Part shown: positions 34,931 through 45,068 of the stretch, one piece after another
Numbering within the stretch: position 1 is the first letter of the stretch
Layout: every line of letters starts with the position of its first letter
Origin: Endocalyx cinctus
Taxonomy: Eukaryota > Ascomycota > Sordariomycetes > Amphisphaeriales > Apiosporaceae
Length of the DNA stretch: 64,000 nucleotides
Direction of reading: 5' to 3'
Assembly (NCBI GenBank): GCA_001600455.1
Contig: BCKC01000003.1
Location: 4,634,754-4,698,753, forward strand
Position numbers and translations under genes: made by a program
Notes under the pieces: generated by a model
Told to the model about the DNA's origin: nothing
Database searches by the model: none
What the model saw: the letters and a program-made list of their open reading frames with translations, nothing else

Positions 34931-35353
34931 TATTATGAATTTAAACAGTTAACTACGTCCTATTATATGCATATCGTTTACATAAATAAAAGTTATAGAT
35001 TGCAGCCAATCAGCTAATACGATTCATAGATAAGAAATATGGGTTTATTACTAAGCAATATTATTAAGTACCTACCAAGTAGGTAATTGCATTCCAACAG
35101 CGCTTGCCTTCTGGAAATAAAATTCCCTAATCGGCCGCGTTGTCGCTCAAGAGTATCTGGCGAATCCAATTAGTTGCATCCGCCATAACAATTATTTCAT
35201 TTCGCCATCGAGAAAAATAATAATTATTAGATCTTATAATCGATCGTTGATCGCATTCTGTATTGAAATATTGTCACCTATATTCTACTGTTTGCTGATT
35301 CAATCGTCGCAATTTTCTTCTTTCACCTTGTCTGCTAGACTAGAAGTCTCAAG
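34931..35353. other. AT-rich spacer and RSC7 promoter
   Basis: Very AT-rich, with short inverted AT stretches and no ORF. It should contain the promoter of the chromatin-remodelling subunit gene that starts at 35354. Confidence 0.5.
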
Positions 35354-37151
35354 ATGCCTCGTCGCCCTGGACGAGCGGCGGCTAAGCGCGCTGCAGCTAA
35401 ACTTGGTATGTCTCAAATACTTCTATATTATTATGAACTCAGATGAAATGAAATAGAGTATAGCCTTTCCTTTACTCGTAACCTTTCACTCCCTTTACCA
35501 TTCAGTTAGCATTATCTTTACGCGACGCGGTTTTCAAGACCCTCCAAATTAATATTAAATGTCTGTGTTACTTAGAAAGTACTCCCCGAACATTTGACGA
35601 GATTGAAGATGAACCGATGCCCGATGTAGATGCCTCCGAGGCGGAGGAACCGAAGCAACCCGAGGAAGAAGACGAAGAAGAGCAGGAAAATGAAGACGAC
35701 TCGGGTGCCGAAGGAGAGAACCAAGACTCCGACGCGCCGTCACCCAAATCCCCTTCCCCAGCGCCACAAACCGTTGTCAGAAGACGACGCCTCGGAAGAC
35801 CCCCAAAGAACCGACCGCCTGATTGGGATAATCTACCCCTAGATACCCCTCCTCGCGATCCCAATGATCCACCCAAGAGACGCGGTCGCGGTGGATGGAG
35901 AGGTAGAGGTGGTCGGAAGGGTGCCCCTACGCAACCCACCAAGCAGACAATTGATAAGGAGGGTAACGAGGTTGATATCATTGACGATGAGGTCGCCTTA
36001 CCTGAAGATCCCGAAGGAGAGACCAAGGTGAACAAGAACGGTGTCTTACAAGGCGATCGAGAGTATCGATGTCGAACATTCACTATCGCAGGACGCGGAG
36101 AACGACTTTACATGCTGTCAACCGAGCCTGCTCGTTGTGTCGGTTTCAGAGACTCGTACCTCTTCTTCGCTAAGCATAAGCGACTCTTCAAGATTATCGT
36201 AGATGACAACGAGAAGAAGGATATGATAGAGCGCAAAATCATCCCTCATTCATACAAGGGCCGTGCTATAGGAGTTGTTACGGCCCGCTCGGTTTTCCGC
36301 GAATTTGGTGCCCTGATCATCGTCGGTGGAAAGCGAATTACCGATGATTATGAGGTAGCAAAAGCGAGAGCTGAAGGTGTGGTCGAGGGAGAGCTTGCCG
36401 ATCCGAGTGATAGGTTTGTCGAAGGTGAAGAATACAACAAGAACCAATACGTTGCGTGGCATGGTGCAAGTTCTGTCTACCATTCGGGAGCGCCTAGTGT
36501 GCCTGCACCTAATGGTAAGCTGGACATGAAGAAGAGACGAGTTAATGTTAACGACGTTAACTGGCAATTGGAACATGCCCGGGAAGCAAGGTTAGTGATC
36601 TCTCTCGTCCCGATCTCATTCATTAAGAACACTTTTTTTTTTTTTTTCGAGTGAATCATTATTAACAACAAATTTACAGCCGCTTTAACTCCGTCTTGAC
36701 TGCCATGCGTCGCGAAAATCAATCAGGGGTGTATGATGTTCACACAAATATGATACAATTTCCTCTTTCTATGCAGCCTACGCACGCTAGGATAGAGCAA
36801 GTTATGGATTCAACCGTGTCGAACAACCCCGTCCGTTTCCCACCACTTGATCCCAAAATCCCCCGAAACTTCACCGTTGTCGATACCCACATGGAAACAC
36901 CGCCCGTGGGCGTATCGCAGGCTATATATGAGCAGAGAGAGGTTCCTTCTTTCTTAGAAGAATTTCAAGGCCTCGGGGCCGTATCGGCTGATATCCTGGA
37001 CCAGCTTCCACCCGAGTGCCGGGAATCTTTCGACAAGGCGCTTGGCAACGAGAAAGCTTGGAAAGCAAGGTGGGGCACCGAGAAGACGATGGCACACCGT
37101 CGGAAACCCATCATTGATGCCGCTATAGTTCCGCTAGCTAAGATGAGCTAA
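35354..37151 (+). CDS. chromatin-remodelling complex subunit RSC7/Swp82 family
   Basis: Subunit of the RSC/SWI-SNF nucleosome-remodelling complexes (yeast Rsc7/Npl6 and Swp82). Exons 35354-35405, 35576-36590 and 36680-37151 give 512 residues. The short first exon (MPRRPGRAAKRAAAKL) is basic. It is followed by an acidic Glu/Asp-rich region at about 25-60, and AT-hook-like GRPPKNRP and GRGGWRGRGGRKG patches at 85-130. The conserved family core begins near 170 and includes EYRCRTFTI, GRGERLYMLSTEPARCVGFRD, FFAKHKRLFKI and IPHSYKGRAIGVVTARSVFREFG. The C-terminal third has GVYDVHTNMIQFP. All splice sites are GT/AG with matching phases. Family membership is secure; which complex it joins is not shown. 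Confidence 0.9.
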
Positions 37152-38043
37152 TGCTGTTGGGTGCTGTGGTCCTTTTTTTTTCTCCACTTCACTATGAACA
37201 TACAATCGCATCATGCTTCGCATCATGTGGAGATAACTGATCCCCCGCAAAGCTTGAACTCTTACGCACGTGGCAGAGTCAAATCGTGCTCCGCATCTAC
37301 GTAAGACTTTTGGGGAAGTATACCTAGCATTCCTACATCTTGATCCCATCATACCGGCTGCAGACGGCGAGGAATGAGAAAACACGTTTCTGTACGAAAT
37401 TTCACAAAAAAAAAAAAAAAAAAAAAAAAAGGATTAAATTATAGACAGCTTAGCAAAGGTGGGTTCGAAAACTGTCTATTTAATCGTCGGTGTTTAGTTT
37501 CTGGTGTTTTTCAAACTGGAGGCGTGGATATATCTTTACAACTGTTTTACTACTCTTTGTAACATAGACACTTTCTCGATGTTTAAAAGGGTCCACTGAT
37601 AATACTATACGAGATGGAAAAGGAGAAAGAATTCATTAAATTTATACTGGCTAATCGTGCTAGGCGAAGAATAAATATGGGATGAACGCTCCAGATAATT
37701 CATCCAAAACTTTGCCTCTTTCACAACAACATGACTACAACTCAACCCCCTTTTCTTAATTCCTTGAGAAAATATCTGTGATACTTCCATGTGTAACTGG
37801 GCTGGTGAGCGATCTCCCTAGGGGTAATAGATATCCCAACCCATATGATAATATAGGTCAATATACCTTCTATAATACGGCAAGAGTTTTTCGAAGAGGC
37901 TGTTTATTCGGGTGTATACTCTCGATCCCCGAAGTAACCCGACATACCGTTTCGAACGTCGCCCTTGATATTTTATTTCGCGTGTTTCCTATGGAAAAAA
38001 AAAAATTAAATTAGTAAATGGTCTATTATTGAACTAGTTGGAT
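37152..38043. other. convergent intergenic region
   Basis: 3' flanks of two converging genes. It contains an A-run of about 26 at 37406-37431 and another at 37994-38005. Short frames at 37374, 37605 and 37778 are AT-rich noise. Confidence 0.5.
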
Positions 38044-38667
38044 TTATTCGACAAAATCTGATGATGCTTGCCTTACGTTTATCGTCAACGGCTTTTCGTA
38101 TGCCGGGGGCGCGTCGTACGGCGGCGGACTCGCCGAGGCCGAGCCGTCGTAGCGGGGCGGTACGACGTCGACGTCACTCTCCCAGGCGGTCCTAATCACA
38201 TCGCCCACGGAGCTGCTTCTAACGAGACGTTCGTCCCGAGGGACGGTAATAGTATCGGTAGGCGCGCTTGGTAGGGGACTCCCGGTGCGGCCCGCGACAC
38301 AATCCGTAGCCTGGCCGACCTCGGCGAGGAGATCGGCGTAGAATTCCCAGTTGCGCTGCGGCGTTTCGGGGGGCAGGCGGCCGACGAACTCGACGAGAAT
38401 GTCGTTGAGGTACTCCGCGTAGATGAAACTGCGGACGGCCGTCGAGAGTCGCGGAAGGCATTGAATCAGGCGCACGATGATCTTGTATTGTTGATGGATG
38501 TCGTTGGACGCCTGGGACGGAGGTACACCCGAGGTTATGGTTCGGTATCTTTCCAGGAGCCTGTAGATCTTTTGTTCGTATAGGAACTCATCCTCGTTTG
38601 TTGGAGGGGGTACGCATCGCATGCTGATCAGGGATTGAAAATTGCTGTAGGAAGCGTATGTGTCCAT
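38044..38667 (-). CDS. uncharacterised protein with C-terminal PPxY motifs
   Basis: Intronless frame of 207 residues from the ATG at 38667-38665. The first 130 residues look helical and globular (LYEQKIYRLLERYRT, IIVRLIQCLPRLSTAVRSFIYAEYL). The C-terminal 70 residues are disordered and contain VPPRYDG, SPPPYDAP and PPAYEKP. PPxY motifs are typical docking sites for WW domains, for instance of Rsp5/Nedd4-type ubiquitin ligases. No known domain is recognised. GC content is clearly higher than in the flanks, supporting a real gene. A T-run of 23 lies just upstream of the start. Confidence 0.7.
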   Translation of the reverse strand: MDTYASYSNFQSLISMRCVPPPTNEDEFLYEQKIYRLLERYRTITSGVPPSQASNDIHQQYKIIVRLIQCLPRLSTAVRSFIYAEYLNDILVEFVGRLPPETPQRNWEFYADLLAEVGQATDCVAGRTGSPLPSAPTDTITVPRDERLVRSSSVGDVIRTAWESDVDVVPPRYDGSASASPPPYDAPPAYEKPLTINVRQASSDFVE

Positions 38668-39953
38668 TCTGAGATTTTTTTTTTTTTTTTTTTTTATGGG
38701 GGAAAAAAGTTATCAGAAGGGAGAGGAACTTCACTTTATATGTTCATTTTCCCAGCACGGAATATCATGCAACGGAGAAAGGTGTACAAAAAAAAACCCA
38801 AGACTAAAGTTAAGCGTGTAAACCTTTATAGGGAGAACTAATGATCAAAGTTAATGGCTTTCTCCTAGACTTGGGCTTCGTGTTATTTGGCGAAGTATAT
38901 CGGCTCTAGAAATGTGAAGAACGAATTTGTTGGCCGCATGAGATCTATTTCTCATAAGATCGACCACATAGGTATCTCTTATGGCATATATCATCACTCC
39001 TTTTAGCTGTATCATAAATTTACGCCGATATTAAATGAATAGTTGACCAAGAAACGATTATACGCGAACAAAAAAAGCGAGAGAAAAAAAAACATAATTC
39101 AACCAGGCCTAAATAACTGGGCGGTAGCCTATCTGTCACGTCTATAGACTAAACTAGATAGATCTAGACATTTAATATCTGTTAGTGAGCAATTTGAGTA
39201 CAAGGGAGTGTGTAAATGTTACGAGTGAATGGGTTAATGTTCGAGTATAGTAGAGTGTATTGTAATCTAAACTTCAAAGCGTGCAAAATTTGGGACTATC
39301 ACTTAAATATGGTCTAGTTCGTCAAACATCATTCATAGATGGCTGCGATCTAGATAGGTAATGTTTGAGCCTAACCAGGCCGGTCACATATGAGTAAATG
39401 TTCCTTATTGTCTCAATACAATACGGCAGCATAGGAAACCAAGGAGAGAAAAAAAAAATAGTAAAGCCGAAACTTTGTACTATGTGGGCTTATCAATAAT
39501 ACAATAAAAGGGCGAGAGAAAAAAAAAAAACTTTGTACTCGTCTAAATTGTAGGCCAAGTAAAAGATCAAAGGCAAAGGTCGTAGAAACATAACTAGGCT
39601 AACACAATGAAAATATCATGCATATCAAGCCTTTTTTGGTAGAATGGGCTATAATACAAGGTTTTCGAGGAGGTAAAGTACCGCCCGGGTAGCCTAACTA
39701 AGCCACTATTTATATGGAGAGATGATTCGAGATGATTCTGCCGTAGAGGCAGGACGAAGAGGTTAAAATTAATGTCAATATTACTGAGCTCTTAGGAATA
39801 TCCTTCTATCCAAATCTAATGTATTAGCTGCTCTTATAACCTACTGTACTCCCTCCAGATTATGACGACGGTGGCGAGTATCCCTCATCAACGAACTAGC
39901 TAATTCTATTAAAATGGCGATTACTGATAGCTAACTGTAATCTTCCCAGGAAT
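38668..39953. other. 1.3-kb AT-rich intergenic region
   Basis: Many short A-runs (39085, 39449, 39521) and no supportable ORF. A frame at 38635-38841 reads through a T-run and is not called. Confidence 0.5.
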
Positions 39954-42057
39954 TCATACTATATGAATCCATTCCACTACCCTTCCACCTTCATTTTCAC
40001 TCATGACCTCCTTGGTATACAAGTCGTACGACTGGACCTGTATAGATGTGACCCGCTCGCTCATATAGACGCCGGCCACGGAAACGAAAGAGTATTTTGG
40101 CCTACGTAGTGTGTAAAACTTCCAATCTCCAGAAGCGGGACTTTCGGGATATTTTCGAAGAACAGAAAAGCCGGACACGCCGTCAAGCACCCACAGCTCG
40201 TCCCCGGCTCGCGCCGGCGCCGCGCTGAGGATGGAGCAGCTGCCAGTCCCGTCGATGATCGGTTCGCTGCTGACGTGCGTACGCGATGGCTCCAAGGATT
40301 CGGGCTGGGAGGATCCTTCGGCTTGGTCGGTTTTCAGCGTCGTCACCTGAAACCCTCTGGCTTTGAGCATCGTTCGCTCGAGCGATTTGTAGTCCCAGCG
40401 CACCCGGGCGAGATTTCTCTCCCAGTCGAAGAAACTTCCGAACGGTAGGACGGCGGCCTGAAAAAGGCGAACGATCTCCTCGCTATCGTCGTCCGATTCG
40501 CGGCTCGTCCAGTCCGGGGCCCAGGACGGCAGACGGTTCCGCCGGCCGTCCTGCGGGAGCGTCGAGGCCCGACGCAGGAAGCCGAGAGACCTCTCGTGGT
40601 GGATCAGCCTCTCCGTCGCTTGGATGATGACGCGGATCACGCTGTTCGACTCGCGGTAGTCGGCCTCGATCATGCAGGCGGGGTCGGCGAGTCCGCAGAA
40701 CGCGTAGACGAGGTCTCGCGGGTCGGTTGCCTGGAAGCGGTTGCTTTTTAGCAGCAGATCGGAGAACCCCATCTGGCCGTTCCATTTCCTCCTGCTGGCT
40801 AGGTAGTGGCCGACTAGGGACGTACGACTCACCACCGAGCGTAGACACAACAAGATTCGATAGGATCGTTCCACTAGGCATAAGATTGAATTATCGTTGT
40901 ATTGAGACCTATTTGGTGAGTCATGCAGGAGTGCTCTCGCGACGGAAGAGAGGTTCGTACAGAAACTTTCGATCCACGGTCCAACTATATCATAAGAGAG
41001 GCAGACGTAGGAACCGTAGAGGAAATACACCTTGGATGCCACGATAAATTCTTGGTAGACCTGTTGAAAGCGCTTGACGTCAATGGAGAGTTGAGTGGTG
41101 TATCGCTTATTGTGTTCTAATACTCACCCATGCGCGTGTCCACCATGGAGAAAGTATCAGCCTTTCCGTGAGATAAAAAAGTGTTTCATAATCGCGGCTC
41201 GGTATGCTGTTATCCAGCAGGCACTGAATAAACTTTTGTAGTAATCGGGGATGCGCTGTATGTTCTAATGAGAAATGTAGGAGATCTCGGCCGCTTCGAG
41301 AATCGGCACTCCAGGGATTGGTAGAGTAAATCTTTTTCAAAAGCTTAGTACCATCGTTGGCAATATCCGAGAGGTGTGGAGTAATATCTTGAGTTGAGAG
41401 GTCCACGAAGACTCGGTGTGCTGACTCGTAAATCCTTCTCATAAACCCCACCTGGTGGGATCTCTCGTCGGGATCGTTCTGGTTGATACATATTTGATCT
41501 GCCCAGACCAAGAAGTACCCTTCCCTTTCCCATAAAGACGAGCGACAAAGACACTGCAGCGAGTGTTCGAGGTTCGCAAATGCGTTAAACGTCTTGCCAC
41601 CGACGAGTATCGTCTTTGTACTTTTCGCGGATCCGGCACAATATGATAAAGCGCAATAACGTCTGATCACGGAAGCTAAAGGGACCTTTTCCAAGATCTC
41701 GCAGTGAAATAAGTCTTGGTTATCGTCTTCAGATGATACCTTTTCAGAAGAGATAAGCTTGTTTAGCCTCGAAAACAAGGTTGTAGTCTGCTTATTTTGT
41801 ACTTTATAACGATGTTCTGCTTTTTGTATCGTGATTGGATAAACCTTCAACAACCGGATTTCCTGCTGTCTCACATCTAGCTTCTTGTAGTGGTGTTTTG
41901 AGTAGAAATCTGTATTTTTGGGCGTTATGAATGGGGTTGGTTTAGAGAACGTATCCGTATTCTTCTTTAACCCGACGAGAACTAAAAACCAGCAGTAGCA
42001 GAATACGTAAAGCCACTGAATCGACTCAATCGCTTGCTTTGGTAATATCTTGAACAT
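39954..42057 (-). CDS. HET-domain protein with N-terminal hydrophobic segment
   Basis: Heterokaryon-incompatibility (HET) domain protein; such proteins act in allorecognition and cell-death signalling. Exons 42057-41128 and 41060-39954 (donor TGG/GTGAGT, acceptor CAACAG) give 678 residues. The join WWTRAW-VYQEF matches the conserved HET core. HET motifs are CALSYC near residue 134, YFLVWADQICINQ near 195, and RSHQVGFMRRIYESAHRVFVDL. The C-terminal half has the usual DPRDLVYAFCGLAD and LPSWAPDW. Unusually, the first 30 residues are hydrophobic (LYVFCYCWFLVLVGL), suggesting a membrane anchor, followed by a basic linker. The canonical SYTWG is degenerate here (SYCAG). Function is inferred from the family only. 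Confidence 0.85.
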
Positions 42058-43756
42058 AGTTCGTCTTGCAATGCGATGGAGTCTGCGATCCCTGAAATAT
42101 TTTGCATGATGAAGAGGTGCCTCATCCGTAACCGTTGATTCTGAGGCCCCAAATTGGGGAGAAGGGCCAGAAGACAGTGCTGACCAGAGCTGACCAGATG
42201 AGAACGAGAAAGCTTACCGGTATTTATTAAAGCACGCCTTCAAGGTGGTTGACCCTCCACCAGACTGAGAAAGAAACAAGGCCCAAACCTTGGGGGCCAT
42301 TTCACCTCCCTGGATATTTTTCAATGATCCAATTGGCTGAATAATCAGACAATGTGGCGTATCGCACCTATATATTACGTCGTATATCTATATTTTCAGG
42401 GGTGAAAAGTACAATAGCTAGGCTAAGGTATTTTGTTTCTGTTTTCAGCTGATCAAGCTTTTCGAGAAGCTCTGTTTTGCACATACAGCCCGTTTATAGT
42501 TACCGCCTTAGGTAGGAGAATTCTACGCATTCTCCATTCCCTATATTATTGTATTTGAGATGTATTGGGCTAGCTTTTCTGATCTCTGAACGGGCATATG
42601 TAGAGGATTACTCATATAGAGCTTCAAGTCGACTATTGTTGAGGTATACGGCCTTAAGTTTCAAGACAACCATTACCACATAATATTCACGAACTCGTTC
42701 CTTGGCGAGAGATTCTAGATATATACGTAACCAGTAAGCGCTAAGCCGATAAAAATAAATAACCACTTCATACGTATGTAACTTCCAATTTAAATAGTAT
42801 AAAATTGCAAAATCAACTTCTCCCATCTCCGGGTGCTGAACGTCGTGAACCGGATATTTTTTGATGAATATTGTTAGTGAGGCTCTGCTGTAGAAAATAA
42901 TAATTTAGGGCAATATTCATACTTTCAAAAACTCGTCCTAAAAAGCGAATAATAAGGAGTCTGATTGATTTGAATACGCTTTCGCAGCACTTTTTCATCT
43001 AGGCACGGATCGGCGTTGGAGGGAATGCCGTCGTTGTTGGCCGGTCATTAGTCGCACATAATTTATTTTGTTAAGGACAGAGGGCCTTTAGGTATATAGG
43101 TAGTATCAGGGCCGCCGTCATTGTTAGAAAAGGAAAACTGTAGCTCGTACCGCCGCGAATTTCCGCGATGGGCAAGATATCCTTTCATCTTTTACGCTTC
43201 AGACGTGGGCGAAGATCAGGACTTTCCTCTGCAGGCTTACTTCCAGTCTTTCAGAGAAACATTTCATAACCTACGCCGCTAACACTCCGTATATAATAAC
43301 AAGGGCAACTACTCGTGCCAGTCACTACATTTGAAAGAGCTAGGAGGATTCTGATAAGCTCAATCAATCTGTAAATGTATTTGAGCTGATGAAATGGATC
43401 ATACCTATGTAGGATGCAATATTCATTAATCAAGTATATATGATTAAAGTATAATAGTATAATAAGGGTAGTATTCATTCTTAGGAGGTCTTATCTTATC
43501 AGCGAGACCCATTGATTTTCATAAACTTTCTAGACTTTGTACTTGTCTTAATCTAGTTCAAAGCTTGAATCCTCAAATCAAGACATAGGCCGAACTCTTA
43601 ACTGATACACACCCCATAAAGACTTCAGAAGTCCTCAATATAATCAATATCCTTATTGAAACTTGCATATTATCAAACCCGACTCGACTGAGATAGACAA
43701 GGATAGTCTAAAATAAAGAGTCAAAATAATAAGTTAGAACAGAGCGCGAAGACGCT
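42058..43756. other. 1.7-kb divergent AT-rich intergenic region
   Basis: Between the HET gene (minus) and the splicing-factor gene (plus). Minus-strand frames at 42608-42826, 42813-42998 and 43251-43478 are AT-driven and match nothing. The region near 42160-42310 is slightly more GC-rich but not coding. Confidence 0.5.
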
Positions 43757-44491
43757 ATGGATTTCCAGAACCGTGCTGGCTCTAAGTTCGGAGGAGGTGG
43801 TGTCGCCTCTCATAGCGCAACCAACGCCGACCGACGCGAACGTTTACGAAAACTTGCCCTCGAGACCATCGACCTCGACAAGGACCCTTACTTCTTTAAA
43901 AATCACGTTGGCTCCTTCGAGTGCCGCCTTTGTCTTACCGTCCATCAGAACGATGGGTCATACCTCGCACATACACAAGGAAAGAAGCATCAGACAAATC
44001 TCGCGCGTCGAGCAGCGAGAGAACAGAAGGAAGGAAGAAGCCAGATCGATCCAAACACTGGCTTGCCGGTTGGCGTGGTCGGAGCTGGGTTTGGCACCGT
44101 CGGCGCGGTCAGGAAAAATATCGTCAAGATCGGCAGACCGGGTTACAAAATTACGAAAGTACGCGATCAGGTGACGCGACAGCAGGGCCTCCTCTTTCAG
44201 CTCCAGTACCCCGAGATTGCGGCCGGTGTCACGCCCAAGGTCCGGTTCATGAGCGCATTTGAGCAGCGCGTCGAGGAGCCCCCCGACAAGAACTTCCAGT
44301 ACATGCTCGTCGCCGCCGAGCCCTACGAGACGTGTGGATTCAAACTACAGGCTAGAGAGGTGGATCGGTCCGAGGAGAAATATTGGACCTGGTGGGACGC
44401 TGATTTGAAAGAATTTTGGGTTCAGGTTATGTTCCTGACAGAGCGCGAAGAGCGATATGTCGGAGTCCCTGGTCTACCGGGTCGGCGATAA
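43757..44491 (+). CDS. PRP11: splicing factor 3A subunit 2 (SF3a66/Prp11)
   Basis: Subunit of the SF3a complex of the U2 snRNP, needed for prespliceosome assembly. Intronless, 244 residues from the ATG at 43757 (MDFQNRAGSKFGGGGVAS, a family-specific N-terminus). A matrin-type C2H2 zinc finger, FECRLCLTVHQNDGSYLAHTQGKKH, lies at about 53-77. The family core follows with NTGLPVGVV, GRPGYKITKVRD and QQGLLFQLQYPEI. The C-terminus EKYWTWWDADLKEFWVQ ends near 230 without the long proline-rich tail of animal orthologues, as expected in fungi. The assignment is secure. Confidence 0.96.
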   Translation: MDFQNRAGSKFGGGGVASHSATNADRRERLRKLALETIDLDKDPYFFKNHVGSFECRLCLTVHQNDGSYLAHTQGKKHQTNLARRAAREQKEGRSQIDPNTGLPVGVVGAGFGTVGAVRKNIVKIGRPGYKITKVRDQVTRQQGLLFQLQYPEIAAGVTPKVRFMSAFEQRVEEPPDKNFQYMLVAAEPYETCGFKLQAREVDRSEEKYWTWWDADLKEFWVQVMFLTEREERYVGVPGLPGRR

Positions 44492-45068
44492 TTTTTTAAC
44501 CCTAGACTGGTTAGAATTGAAGATTCACGTCGCAAAAATACCCTTACCCGGCGGTGCACATTGTGTTTCGCTTTTCGGGTTCTGTACGATAGGATGAGGT
44601 GGTGAGAGACGAAAAAACAACCACTCGAGGGAAACAATTAAATAAGATTAGGAAACAAAGTAAGATGAAAATGCAGCCCCTTCAATTTGGCGTCTAAATC
44701 TTAGCACTGACTGGAAGCTTAGCGCTCGGTAATTTTCTATGCTTCATGACAACGTGACGTATGGATATAGCATTTTGTATGAATATTTCAACTTATACGT
44801 AACCTGTTAAATTAATTTAGACACATAATTACCGGGGAGAGCCATTGGTTTATTGGCTAAGTATTATCGTATATCCATGGACGTTGGCTGATTCTGCAGA
44901 TGCCATTCTGCAGACCCCCCACTTTTCCAAGGCAACCAGCTTCTATGTGGAAAAACTCCGATTCCCAAATCGAGCCAACCAACTTATATAAAACCTCCTT
45001 CCTCGTACAAGGAGCTCACCCCAGTATATTACCCGGGTTCCTATTCACTAGTGTACTAACGACCCGTC
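44492..45068. other. intergenic region upstream of the second HET gene
   Basis: 3' flank of the splicing factor gene and promoter of the HET gene. A plus-strand frame at 44900-45190 overlaps the start of the HET gene in another frame and is a shadow. Confidence 0.5.

Noticed and set aside
42608..43478. Three minus-strand open frames in the HET/PRP11 spacer
   Set aside because: AT-driven, rich in Tyr/Leu/Ile, no start context or domain.
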